From Pseudodesulfovibrio hydrargyri (GTDB lineage: Bacteria; Desulfobacterota; Desulfovibrionia; Desulfovibrionales; Desulfovibrionaceae), in NCBI RefSeq assembly GCF_001874525.1, contig NZ_LKAQ01000004.1, forward strand, positions 2,508,730 to 2,572,729: a DNA stretch of 64,000 nucleotides, read 5' to 3'. The notes beneath the pieces were generated by a model, which did not search any database, had not been told where the DNA came from, and saw only the letters and a list, made by a program, of their open reading frames with translations. Below are positions 1-8,149 of this stretch, in pieces; within the stretch, counting starts at the first letter, position 1, and each line of letters opens with the position of its first letter. The translations under genes and the position numbers were made by a program.

Positions 1-309
1 CTGATGGGCAACGACAAGCTCAGGCACATCATCATCGTGGCCAACGGTATCAACGACATGGACGCATCGGGCGAGGAGGCCCTGTCGCTCATCGTCGACC
101 GGGTCCGCTCCCGGGGGCTGGACATCTCCCTGTGCGGTGTGAACGAGGCGGTCATGGCCGTGCTCGAACGCACCCACCTGCTGGAGAAGATCGGCAAGGA
201 CCATGTCTACGCGACCATGGAGAGCGCCATCTGCGCCACGCACGAGAGTGCCCACCGCGACGGCGACGAAGATAGCTGTCCCCTCACCACCGTTTGCCGC
301 CTGGCCTAA
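1..309 (+). CDS. SulP-family anion transporter, C-terminal STAS domain (5' partial)
   Basis: Reading frame open from the first base; the true start lies upstream of the window. The roughly 100 visible residues form a STAS fold, with the typical run IIIVANGINDMDASGEEAL followed by alternating strands and helices. A Cys-containing tail (CPLTTVCRLA) ends the protein. STAS domains at the C-terminus of SulP (SLC26-like) permeases are cytoplasmic regulatory modules, and sulfate or another anion is the likely substrate in a sulfate reducer. A stand-alone anti-sigma-factor antagonist cannot be excluded because the membrane part is not visible. The next gene starts 21 bp downstream on the same strand, so co-transcription with the phosphorelay is likely. 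Confidence 0.7.
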   Translation: MMGNDKLRHIIIVANGINDMDASGEEALSLIVDRVRSRGLDISLCGVNEAVMAVLERTHLLEKIGKDHVYATMESAICATHESAHRDGDEDSCPLTTVCRLA

Positions 310-330
310 GGGCGAGAAAAGGGAGTCAAT

Positions 331-1548
331 ATGTCTGTCATCACCGTATTCAACGGACTGTTTTGCGAAGCCGGCGTGGTGGTCAAGCGCGTGCTCGACG
401 CCACGGACTGCCGGTTGGTAACCGACCAGGAGATCGTGGCCGACGCCTCGCGCCTGTCGGGCATGGCCGAGGACCGCATCGCCCGCGCCTTCCAGGCCAA
501 GGCCTCGGTCTTCAACAGCTTCAGCCACGAGAAGGAGCAGGCCATCGCCTGGATGCGCCTGGCCGTGGCCGAACGGCTGGTCGAGGACGAGAATCTGATC
601 ATTCCCGGGTTCGCCTCCCAGCTGCCCGATCCGTCCATCGGCCATATCCTCAAGGTCTGCCTGATCTCCGACCGCAAGGCGCGGGTGGCCGTGGCCGAGC
701 GCGAGGAGGGGTTCGCCGACAAGCACGCCATGAAGCTCATCCGCAAGGACGATGAGGACCGCGCCGCCTGGGTCAAGGCCCTGCGCGACGTGGACGACCC
801 CTGGTCCGGGACCCTTTACGATCTGGTCCTGCCCGTGGCTTCCACCGGCGTGGAGCGCTCGGCCGACCTCATCGTCGAGCAGCTTTCCAACGCCGCGGTC
901 AAGGTCACGGACAAGACCCGCGCGGCCGTGCGGGACTTCCTCCTGGCCGCCCGGGTGGAGACCGTGCTGGCCAAGGAGGGCCACAGCGTCCAGGTCTCGT
1001 CCCGCAAGGGCACCGTCACCCTGACCATCAACAAGCACGTCCTGCTGCTGGAGAAGCTGGAGCGCGAACTCAAGTCCATCGTCTCCGGCCTGGACGGCGT
1101 CCTGGCCGTGGAGGCCCAGGTGGGCAAGGGATTCCACCAGACCGACATCTACCGCAAGATGGACTTCGACCTGCCCTCCAAGGTCCTGCTGGTGGACGAC
1201 GAGCGCGAATTCGTCCAGACCCTGTCCGAAAGACTGATGATGCGTGACATGGGCTCGGCCGTGGTCTATGATGGGGAGTCCGCCCTGAACCTGGTCAGGG
1301 ACGACGAACCCGAGGTCATGATCCTCGATCTGAAGATGCCCGGCATCGACGGCATCGAGGTCCTGCGCCGCGTCAAGAGCGAGCACCCGGACATCGAGGT
1401 CATCATCCTGACAGGCCACGGCTCGGAGGCGGACCGCAAGGTGTGCATGGACCTGGGCGCGTTCGCCTACCTGCACAAGCCCGTGGACATCGACGTCCTG
1501 AGCGAGACGCTCAAGGCCGCCAACGAAAAGATCAGGGCCGAAAAGTAA
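331..1548 (+). CDS. Response regulator with N-terminal cytidylate-kinase-like domain
   Basis: A protein of 405 residues in three parts. Residues 1-180 resemble the cytidylate-kinase-like family (ITVFNGLF, then charged helices), but the P-loop is degenerate: NGLFCEAGVVVK lacks the GKS/T signature. Residues 190-266 look like a small alpha/beta BON-like module (VQVSSRKGTVTL...KLERELKSIV). Residues 283-400 are a complete CheY-type receiver with acidic pair D289/D290, phospho-acceptor D333, T361 and K383. There is no DNA-binding output domain. The ATG follows GGGAG. It lies between the SulP gene and a histidine kinase, so it is probably the phosphorylated partner in a transporter-linked pathway. 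Nucleotide binding is doubtful; the receiver assignment is secure. Confidence 0.85.
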   Translation: MSVITVFNGLFCEAGVVVKRVLDATDCRLVTDQEIVADASRLSGMAEDRIARAFQAKASVFNSFSHEKEQAIAWMRLAVAERLVEDENLIIPGFASQLPDPSIGHILKVCLISDRKARVAVAEREEGFADKHAMKLIRKDDEDRAAWVKALRDVDDPWSGTLYDLVLPVASTGVERSADLIVEQLSNAAVKVTDKTRAAVRDFLLAARVETVLAKEGHSVQVSSRKGTVTLTINKHVLLLEKLERELKSIVSGLDGVLAVEAQVGKGFHQTDIYRKMDFDLPSKVLLVDDEREFVQTLSERLMMRDMGSAVVYDGESALNLVRDDEPEVMILDLKMPGIDGIEVLRRVKSEHPDIEVIILTGHGSEADRKVCMDLGAFAYLHKPVDIDVLSETLKAANEKIRAEK

Positions 1549-1569
1549 CTCCGGAAGCCGGGTGGCGCG

Positions 1570-3318
1570 ATGGCATCGTTGATCGAGAAGATACGGCCCC
1601 AGTTCTGGGACACCGAGAGCGACGCGGGAGCGGGCAAGAGCCTGTTCAACTACCGCCGCATCTGGCGCTTCGCCATCTTTCTGCTGGCGCTGGTGGCGCT
1701 GGTCCCGCTGATGGTCATGGCCCTCATCGACTACAACGTCACCCGGCATTCCCTGGAATCCGAAAACCTCCTGCGCACCTCCAGGACCACCTCGAACACC
1801 CGGCGGACCGTGGCCTACTTCCTGGAGGAGCGGACCAAGGCCCTGGAGTTCCTGGTCCAGGACCAGGGCGTCGGCGCCCTGCGCGACAACCGGAACCTGG
1901 CCAAGGTGCTGGCCTCCCTGCAGCAGAGCTTCGGCGGGTTCGTGGACATCGGCGTGATCGACGCCCAGGGGCGGCAAATCGCCTACATCGGTCCCTACGA
2001 TCTGCTCGGCCGCGACTACAGCGGCCAGGAGGGATTCGCCACGACCATGGCCCACGGCACCTACATCAGCCGGGTCTTTCTCGGTTTTCGCGACGAGCCG
2101 CACCTGGTGATCTCGCGCAAGGTGCACGACAGCGGGTCCGGCGGGGACTTCATCCTCCGGGCCACTCTGGACACGGACCAGTTCAACTCCATCCTGACCC
2201 AGCTCGACCTGCCCGGCGGCGGCGACGCCTTCGTGGTCGACCGCGACGGGATCATCCAGACCCCGTCCAAGGAGCACGGCTCGCTGCTGACCAGGGTGGA
2301 CCTGGCCATCCCCGGGTACTCGGACACCACCCGCGTGGAGCAGGTCCGGGGCGGCGACGGCCTGGAATACACCGTGGGCTACGCCTACATCCACGACACC
2401 CCGTTCATCGTGCTCGTGGTCAAGCGCACCCATGAGCTGATGAAGCCGCTGCAGACCATACGCATGGAGCTGCTCTGGATTCTGATCACCAGCATCATCG
2501 TCATCCTGCTGGTCATCGTGGGCGTGGCCACCTACCTGGTCAACAAGGTCTACATAGCGGACCAGACCCGGGCGAGGACCCTGCACCGCATGGAGCACAC
2601 CAACCGCATGGCCTCCATCGGACGGCTGGCCGCGGGCGTTGCCCACGAGATCAACAACCCCCTGGCCATCATCAACGAGAAGGCCGGGCTGATCCGCGAC
2701 CTGTTCGTCTACAGGCAGGAGTACGCCAACGACGAGCGGCTGCTGGGGAACATCGACTCCATCATCAACTCGGTGTCCCGCTGCGGCAAGATCACCAAGC
2801 GGCTGTTGAGCTTCGCACGGCACATCGACGTGGAAATGGACGAAATCGAATTCAAGGACCTGGCCAACGAGGTCATCGACTTCCTGCGCAAGGAGGCCGA
2901 GTACCGGTCCATCACCATCGACATGGACATCCCGGAGAAGCTGCCCCCGTTCATTTCGGACAGGGGCAAGCTGCAGCAGATATTCCTCAACCTGGTGAAC
3001 AACGCCTTCCAGGCCATGAACGACGGGGGGCACCTGTCCATCACGGCCCGGGACACGGCCTGCGACCAGCTGGTCTTCACCGTGGAGGACGACGGCTGCG
3101 GCATCCCGGAAGCGGACATCAAGCGTATCTTCGACCCGTTCTTCTCGACCAAGAAGAAGACCGGCGGCACCGGCCTGGGGCTGTCCATCACCTACGGCCT
3201 GGTCCAGGAGCTGGGCGGGTCCATGACCGTGGAGAGCAAGGTGGGCGTGGGCACGACCTTCACCATCATCATGCCCCTCAAGGGGGACAAGACCGAAGAC
3301 AGGACGGGCAAGGCATAA
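1570..3318 (+). CDS. Membrane sensor histidine kinase
   Basis: 582 residues. Transmembrane helices at about 34-56 and 300-325 bracket a periplasmic sensor region of about 240 residues, which looks like a Cache/PAS-type domain (VDIGVIDAQGRQIAYIGPY). The cytoplasmic part has a HisKA dimerisation domain with phospho-acceptor H359 in AHEINNPL, then a HATPase with N-box NLVNNAF (about 474-480), G1 DDGCGIP (507-513) and G2 GGTGLGL (532-538), so it should be catalytically competent. No HAMP domain is obvious. It begins 21 bp after the preceding receiver protein and is followed by a receiver gene after 1 bp, so the four downstream genes form one transcription unit. The ligand is unknown. Confidence 0.92.
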   Translation: MASLIEKIRPQFWDTESDAGAGKSLFNYRRIWRFAIFLLALVALVPLMVMALIDYNVTRHSLESENLLRTSRTTSNTRRTVAYFLEERTKALEFLVQDQGVGALRDNRNLAKVLASLQQSFGGFVDIGVIDAQGRQIAYIGPYDLLGRDYSGQEGFATTMAHGTYISRVFLGFRDEPHLVISRKVHDSGSGGDFILRATLDTDQFNSILTQLDLPGGGDAFVVDRDGIIQTPSKEHGSLLTRVDLAIPGYSDTTRVEQVRGGDGLEYTVGYAYIHDTPFIVLVVKRTHELMKPLQTIRMELLWILITSIIVILLVIVGVATYLVNKVYIADQTRARTLHRMEHTNRMASIGRLAAGVAHEINNPLAIINEKAGLIRDLFVYRQEYANDERLLGNIDSIINSVSRCGKITKRLLSFARHIDVEMDEIEFKDLANEVIDFLRKEAEYRSITIDMDIPEKLPPFISDRGKLQQIFLNLVNNAFQAMNDGGHLSITARDTACDQLVFTVEDDGCGIPEADIKRIFDPFFSTKKKTGGTGLGLSITYGLVQELGGSMTVESKVGVGTTFTIIMPLKGDKTEDRTGKA

Positions 3319-3319
3319 C

Positions 3320-3670
3320 ATGAAAGTACTGCTGGTTGACGACGAAGTGGAACTGGTTTCCGCCATGGCCGAGCGGCTCGGGTTCCGGGACGTGGACGCG
3401 GACTGGACGGACAACGGTGAATCCGCCCTGGCCATGGCCGAGGAGACCGATTACGACGTGGCCGTCCTGGACATGAAGATGCCCAGGCTGAGCGGACTGG
3501 AACTCATGGAGCTGCTGGCGGACAGGCACCCGGACATGAAGTTCATCTTCCTGTCCGGCCACGGCTCGGAAGCGGATTTCAAGGCGGGCTGCGCCGCGGG
3601 CTGCAATTACCTGATCAAGCCCATCCAGCTTGAGGACCTCGTCGCCCTGATCCGCAAGGTGGCGGCGTAA
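3320..3670 (+). CDS. Single-domain response regulator
   Basis: 116 residues consisting only of a CheY-like receiver: DDE near residue 7, phospho-acceptor D51 in AVLDMKMP, and the conserved Lys in LIKPIQ. No output domain. Its ATG begins 1 bp after the kinase stop codon, indicating translational coupling and a cognate pairing with that kinase. Such single receivers usually act as phosphorelay intermediates or by protein contact. The sequence around the phosphorylation site (LSGHGSEADFKAGC) resembles the receiver at 331-1548, so the two probably arose by duplication. Confidence 0.9.
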   Translation: MKVLLVDDEVELVSAMAERLGFRDVDADWTDNGESALAMAEETDYDVAVLDMKMPRLSGLELMELLADRHPDMKFIFLSGHGSEADFKAGCAAGCNYLIKPIQLEDLVALIRKVAA

Positions 3671-3686
3671 CCGCAAAGGAGACTCA

Positions 3687-4337
3687 ATGAGCCGGACCCA
3701 ATGCGAGCCCCGAGAGGGACTGCGATTTTTCGGACGCATCAGCGCGTCCGTGTCCCACGAGATCAAGAACGTGTTCGCCGTGATCAACGAGGCTGCCGGC
3801 CTGATCGAGGACTTCACGCTCATGGCCGGGCGCGGAGTGCCCCTTCAGCCGGAGCGGCTCAAGAGCGCGGCCAATTCCATCCAGGGCCAGATCAAACGCG
3901 GCGACGCCATCGTCAGGAACATGAACGCGTTCGCCCATTCCACGGACGAGGACGTCCGCGAGGTGAACCTTGTCGAGGCCCTCAGGCTGGCGGCGGACCT
4001 GACCGCCCGTTTCGCCGACATGCGCCAGATCAGGCTGACCGTGGGCGAGAGCGAACCCGCGTCCATGGTTGCCTGCCCCTTTGATCTGACGCGGCTGCTG
4101 CACTCCTCAATAGTGGCGGCCTTCGATTCCATGCAACCGGGCGACACGCTGGCGGTCAGCGTTTCCCCGTATGGCGGCGGCGCATCGTTCTCCCTTTCCG
4201 TGCCCGGAAAGGATGCGCCGCTGAAGAATGACGAGCCGTTCGCCGAACTGGCCCGGGCCATGAACGCCCGCGTCGAGGTGGACGAAAAGACCGGGACCAG
4301 CCAGTTGTTGCTTGCGGACAAGGGCGCTCCCGCGTAA
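3687..4337 (+). CDS. Histidine-kinase-like phosphotransfer protein with degenerate ATPase region
   Basis: 216 residues, no transmembrane segment. The start has a strong GGAG site. Residues 15-100 match a HisKA dimerisation helix pair, with histidine H24 in SVSHEIKNVFAVINEAAGL, closely paralleling the H-box of the kinase at 1570-3318 (GVAHEINNPLAIINEKAGL). The C-terminal half has the length of a short ATPase domain, but I see no N-box NxxxN, no DxGxG and no GxGLG motif. It could therefore accept and pass on phosphate (Hpt-like) or bind a partner rather than bind ATP. It lies between two receiver genes. Function is inferred from the H-box and context. Confidence 0.7.
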   Translation: MSRTQCEPREGLRFFGRISASVSHEIKNVFAVINEAAGLIEDFTLMAGRGVPLQPERLKSAANSIQGQIKRGDAIVRNMNAFAHSTDEDVREVNLVEALRLAADLTARFADMRQIRLTVGESEPASMVACPFDLTRLLHSSIVAAFDSMQPGDTLAVSVSPYGGGASFSLSVPGKDAPLKNDEPFAELARAMNARVEVDEKTGTSQLLLADKGAPA

Positions 4338-4369
4338 GACAACATTCATACCTGATCGGAGAAGAAAAA

Positions 4370-4798
4370 ATGGCAGAAAAAGTACTGCTTATCGATGATG
4401 AAGTGGAATTCCTCGAGGCCCTGTCCGAACGGATGGAGATCCGGGGCATGGATGTGACCACGGCCGAGAACGCCAGCGCGGCGGTCAGCGCGATCAATTC
4501 CGGCGATTTCGACGCCATCGTGCTGGACCTGCAGATGCCGGACATGAACGGCATCGACATGCTCAAGATCATTCGGAAGACCAACCCGGACATGCAGGTC
4601 ATCCTGCTCACGGGCCAGGCCACCCTGGAAGCGGGCATTCAGGCCATGAAGCTCGGCGCCATGGATTTCATGGAGAAGCCCGCGGACATCGACGCCCTGA
4701 CCGACAAGATCAAGAAGGCCCAGGCCAAGAAGATGGTCATCGTGGAAAAGAAGACCGAGAAGAAGGTCAACGACATCCTCAAATCCAAGGGGTGGTAA
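4370..4798 (+). CDS. Response regulator (single receiver with charged tail)
   Basis: 142 residues. Receiver domain with D9/D10, phospho-acceptor D53 in IVLDLQMP, the LLTGQA switch region and conserved Lys in MEKP. The last 25 residues are a Lys/Glu-rich helix (KKMVIVEKKTEKKVNDIL) rather than an output domain. GGAGAAG precedes the ATG. It is the last gene of the plus-strand signalling block and is followed by a strong terminator at 4820-4852. It is likely a terminal effector of the phosphorelay acting through protein-protein contacts; no target is visible. Confidence 0.88.
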   Translation: MAEKVLLIDDEVEFLEALSERMEIRGMDVTTAENASAAVSAINSGDFDAIVLDLQMPDMNGIDMLKIIRKTNPDMQVILLTGQATLEAGIQAMKLGAMDFMEKPADIDALTDKIKKAQAKKMVIVEKKTEKKVNDILKSKGW

Positions 4799-4819
4799 GC
4801 CCCTGTCGCCCAAGACGGA

Positions 4820-4852
4820 AAAAGGCTGCCGGAATGATTCCGGCAGCCTTTT
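4820..4852. terminator. Bidirectional intrinsic terminator
   Basis: A perfect 15-bp inverted repeat (AAAAGGCTGCCGGAA / TTCCGGCAGCCTTTT) with a 3-base loop lies between the convergent response regulator and acetyltransferase genes. T-rich sequence on one side and A-rich on the other suit termination on both strands. Confidence 0.9.
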
Positions 4853-4874
4853 CTTTGTCTCGTTTTCGCCGCGG

Positions 4875-5372
4875 TCAGTCCTGCAGGCGCAGGCTCATGG
4901 CGTGCCAGGCCGCGCCGCCGTGGGTGGACGACGACAGGCCGTCGTCCGTAAAGCCGAAGTGGGCGTAGAAGGGCAGAAGCTCCTCCTTGCACAACAGCTT
5001 GATGTCGGACTTGCCCATGTCCCCGGCGTGCTCGATGAAGTTGGCCAGCAGCTTCCCGGCGATGCCGCGCTTCTGGAAATCCGGGTGCACGGACAGGGAG
5101 AAGATGACCATGTGGCGGCCCTCCGGGTCGTGCCCGATGAGCTGCTTGAACTCCTCGTCCGTGATGTCGTCCTTGTCGGTTGCGCCCGAGTTCACCTGGG
5201 CGACCACGCGGCCTTCCCATTCGGCCACCAGGAACCCCTCGGGATAGAGCTCGATGCGGTTGCGCAGGCTGCTCGCCCAGGCCGCCTCGGCGGGCGGAAA
5301 ACAATTGGCCTCAATGGTGTGGCAGGCGGGCAGGTCGTCCATGTCCGCGTGGCGTATGGTCAGGCCTTTCAT
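4875..5372 (-). CDS. GNAT-family N-acetyltransferase
   Basis: 165 residues from the ATG at 5372, which sits 2 bp after the ABC-F stop codon, with GGAGCTGG upstream. An in-frame TTG two codons earlier overlaps that stop and is less likely. The GNAT fold is visible: N-terminal strand/helix with acidic residues, the central VIFSLSVHPDFQKRGIAGKLL segment (motif A with the acetyl-CoA pyrophosphate-binding Q/R-x-x-G-x-A pattern, about residues 87-109), then the C-terminal LPFYAHFGFTDDG typical of the family. It resembles arylalkylamine-type GNATs in layout; the substrate is unknown. Co-transcription with the ABC-F gene is likely. Confidence 0.85.
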   Translation of the reverse strand: MKGLTIRHADMDDLPACHTIEANCFPPAEAAWASSLRNRIELYPEGFLVAEWEGRVVAQVNSGATDKDDITDEEFKQLIGHDPEGRHMVIFSLSVHPDFQKRGIAGKLLANFIEHAGDMGKSDIKLLCKEELLPFYAHFGFTDDGLSSSTHGGAAWHAMSLRLQD

Positions 5373-5374
5373 GA

Positions 5375-7309
5375 TCAATCCAGCTCCACGCCCTCGAGGG
5401 CGGTTTCGAGTTCTTCCCAGGTCTCATAGGCGATTTCAAGGTCGGACTCAAGGGTTTCCAGCCGTTTCTGGTCGTCCGCCATCACCTCGCCGGAATTCTT
5501 GTAATAATCCGCTGAAGCCATGCGTCCCTGCAAGGCGTCGAGCTCGGTTTCCAGCCCCTCGATGCGGGCGGGCATCCCCTTGAGTTCCTCGCGTTTTTTC
5601 TCCAGCTCGAACTTTTCCTTGTAGCTCAGTTTCCGCTTGGCCGGAGCCGCTTTTTCCCGCTCGGGCTCCGGCTTGGGCTTGCACGCCTTGGCCGGAGAGG
5701 GCGCGGCGGAGGGCCGCTGCCTGAGCCAGTCGTCGTATCCGCCCACGTATTCGGCCACCCGCCCCTCGCCCTCGAAGGCGATGGACGAGGTGACCACGTT
5801 GTTCAGGAAGTCGCGGTCGTGGCTGACCAGCAGCAGAGTGCCGGGATAGTCCATGAGCAGCTCCTCCAGGAGGTCCAGGGTCTCGGCGTCCAGGTCGTTG
5901 GTCGGTTCGTCCATGACCAGGACGTTGGACGGGCGGGTGAACAGCTTGGCCAGAAGCAGCCGGTTGCGCTCCCCGCCGGACAGCACGCTGACAGGGACTT
6001 TGGCCCTGTCCGGAGTGAAGAGAAAGTCCTTGAGGTGGGACATGACGTGGCGGCGGTTGCCGTTGATGTCCACGAAATCGTTGCCCTCGGCCACGTTGTA
6101 CCGGGCCGATCGGGTCTCGTCGAGTTGGAGGCGCAGCTGGTCGAAATAGTTGATCTGCAGGTTGACCCCGCGGCGCACGCTTCCGGACTGCGGTTCGATC
6201 TCGCCGAGCAGGATCTTGAGCAGGGTCGTCTTGCCCGCGCCGTTGGGCCCGATGAGCCCGACCTTGTCCCCGCGCATGACGGTCGCGGAGAAATCCGCGA
6301 TGAGCGGTCTGTCGTCGAACCCGAAGCAGAGGTCCTTGGCCTCGATGACCAGCTTGCCCGTGCGTTCGGCCTCCTGGATGACCATTTTGACCGAGCCCAC
6401 GCGCTCGCGCCGGGCACCGCGCTCCTCGCGCATCTTCCTGAGCTCCCGCACGCGGCCCATGTTCCGGGTGCGGCGGGCCTTGATGCCCTGCCTGATCCAG
6501 GCCTCCTCCTCGGCCAGCTTGCGGTCGAAGTTGTGGTTCTGCTTGGCCTCGGCGGACAGGGCCTCGTCCTTGCGTTCGAGGTAGGTCTCGTAGCCGCACT
6601 CCCAACTGGTCAGCCGCCCCCGGTCCAGCTCCACGATGCGCGTGGCCAGCCGCCGCAGGAAGGCGCGGTCGTGGGTGACGAAGAGCAGGGCCGCGCTCTG
6701 GCGTAGGAGGAAGTCCTCGAGCCAGGCGATGGAGTCGATATCCAGGTGGTTGGTGGGCTCGTCCAGGATGAGCAGGTCGGGGTTGGAGACCAGGGCGCGG
6801 GCCAGGAGCACGCGGCGCTTGGTCCCGCCGGACAGGGAGGCGAACGGCTCGTCGCCGTCCAGCTTGAGGTGCGAAAGCACGGTCTCGATGGCCTGGTGAT
6901 GGGGCCAGCCTCCGGCGTCCTCCAGGGCGTGCTGGGCGCGCTCCAGCCGGTCCACCAGATTTTGGCCCGGGTCCGGGGATTCGGCCAGGGCGCGGGCCGC
7001 GTCGTGGTAGGCGGCCAGGTGTTCGCCGACCTCGCCCAACCCCTTGGCCGTGATGTCGTAGACCGTGCCCTCCAGGGATTGGGGGACCTCCTGGGGGAGC
7101 ATGGCCACGCGGCAGCCGCGCTGGTAGTCCACGGATCCGGTGTCCGGCGGGGTGATGCCCTCGATGATGGACAACAGGGTGGACTTGCCTTCGCCGTTGC
7201 GGCCGAGCAGGCAGACGCGCTCGCCCGGCTCGATCTGCATGGACACCTTGTCCAGCAGCACCGTGCCGGTGAAATTGATGGAAATGTCTCGTAAACTGAC
7301 CAGGGCCAT
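5375..7309 (-). CDS. ABC-F family ATPase (Uup-like)
   Basis: 644 residues from ATG at 7309. A TTG four codons earlier lies inside the T-run of the rpe terminator and is unlikely. There are two ABC cassettes and no membrane segments: Walker A GRNGEGKSTL and GPNGAGKTTL, signatures LSGGTKRRVLLARAL and LSGGERNRLLLAKLF, and Walker B plus switch LILDEPTNHLD and LVMDEPTNDLD. The interdomain linker is Arg/Glu-rich. A Pro/Lys-rich segment and a C-terminal coiled coil (KKREELKGMPARIEGLE) follow, the arrangement of Uup, which binds DNA or ribosomes. ABC-F proteins act on translating ribosomes, not in transport. Uup versus another ABC-F subtype is not settled. Confidence 0.9.
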   Translation of the reverse strand: MALVSLRDISINFTGTVLLDKVSMQIEPGERVCLLGRNGEGKSTLLSIIEGITPPDTGSVDYQRGCRVAMLPQEVPQSLEGTVYDITAKGLGEVGEHLAAYHDAARALAESPDPGQNLVDRLERAQHALEDAGGWPHHQAIETVLSHLKLDGDEPFASLSGGTKRRVLLARALVSNPDLLILDEPTNHLDIDSIAWLEDFLLRQSAALLFVTHDRAFLRRLATRIVELDRGRLTSWECGYETYLERKDEALSAEAKQNHNFDRKLAEEEAWIRQGIKARRTRNMGRVRELRKMREERGARRERVGSVKMVIQEAERTGKLVIEAKDLCFGFDDRPLIADFSATVMRGDKVGLIGPNGAGKTTLLKILLGEIEPQSGSVRRGVNLQINYFDQLRLQLDETRSARYNVAEGNDFVDINGNRRHVMSHLKDFLFTPDRAKVPVSVLSGGERNRLLLAKLFTRPSNVLVMDEPTNDLDAETLDLLEELLMDYPGTLLLVSHDRDFLNNVVTSSIAFEGEGRVAEYVGGYDDWLRQRPSAAPSPAKACKPKPEPEREKAAPAKRKLSYKEKFELEKKREELKGMPARIEGLETELDALQGRMASADYYKNSGEVMADDQKRLETLESDLEIAYETWEELETALEGVELD

Positions 7310-7327
7310 GATGTCGCTCAAAGAAAA

Positions 7328-7345
7328 GGGGCTGCGGACAGCCCC
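7328..7345 (-). terminator. Intrinsic terminator after rpe
   Basis: The 7-bp stem GGGGCTG/CAGCCCC with a 4-base loop is followed on the minus strand by TTTTCTTT. It lies in the short gap between the rpe stop and the ABC-F start. Confidence 0.75.
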
Positions 7346-7358
7346 GTTGATGTTGCGT

Positions 7359-8009
7359 TTACGCGCAGGCGTCCTGGAACGCCTTGTGCCGCTCGCCGTA
7401 GGGCGGATACTTGAAGAACGCCGAACCGGACACGAGCACGTCCACGCCCGCCCCGGTCAGCTCGCGCGCGTTGTCCAGGGTCACGCCGCCATCGATCTGG
7501 ATCAGGGTGTCGGCCCCGGCCGCCTCGATCATGGCCTTGAGGTCGCGGACCTTGTCCAGGCAGAACGGGATGAACTTCTGGCCGCCGAAGCCCGGGTTCA
7601 CGGACATGACCAGGACCATGTACAGCTGCGGCAGGAGATAGCGGATGGCCTCGGGCGGGGTGTGCGGATTCAGAGCCACGGCGGGCTTGGCACCGGTCTC
7701 GGCGATCTGGGCGCAGACCCGCTCCAGGTGCGTGCACGCCTCGGCGTGGACGCAGATCAGGTCGGCCCCGGCGTCGGCAAACTCAGTGATGTACCGGCCC
7801 GGGTCCTCGATCATCAGGTGGCAGTCGAAGAAGAGTTTGGACTTGGCGCGCATGGCCTTGATGATCGGCGGCCCGAAGGTGATGTTGGGCACGAACATGC
7901 CGTCCATGACGTCCAGGTGGACCCAGGACAGACCTGCGGCTTCCAGGGCTTTCAGCTCGGCTTCCATGTTGGCGAAGTCCGAGGAGAGCATGGAGGGGGA
8001 AAGTATCAT
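7359..8009 (-). CDS. rpe: Ribulose-phosphate 3-epimerase
   Basis: 216 residues from ATG at 8009 (MILSPSMLSSDF), preceded by GGAG; the frame is open further upstream but that part is not protein-like. It interconverts ribulose 5-phosphate and xylulose 5-phosphate in the pentose phosphate pathway. Family hallmarks: N-terminal ILSPSMLSSDFANM, metal-site WVHLDVMDGMFVPN, FFDCHLMIEDPGRY, the MSVNPGFGGQKF loop, and the IQIDGGVTLDNA strand with its catalytic Asp. Length fits the (beta/alpha)8 barrel family. It is divergent from the binding-protein gene at 8150 and ends at a terminator before the ABC-F gene. Confidence 0.96.
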   Translation of the reverse strand: MILSPSMLSSDFANMEAELKALEAAGLSWVHLDVMDGMFVPNITFGPPIIKAMRAKSKLFFDCHLMIEDPGRYITEFADAGADLICVHAEACTHLERVCAQIAETGAKPAVALNPHTPPEAIRYLLPQLYMVLVMSVNPGFGGQKFIPFCLDKVRDLKAMIEAAGADTLIQIDGGVTLDNARELTGAGVDVLVSGSAFFKYPPYGERHKAFQDACA

Positions 8010-8149
8010 TCGCGTCGCTCCGCTTGGTGGTTTTGCTGGCAAAGGTGTACCCGCTCGCGGATGGGACCGCAAGTCTTTCGAAGTCCCCTGTTCGGCCAAC
8101 CCGAAAAATATCATTTTGTCCGTGTCGGAATTACGGTAACGAGATTTCA

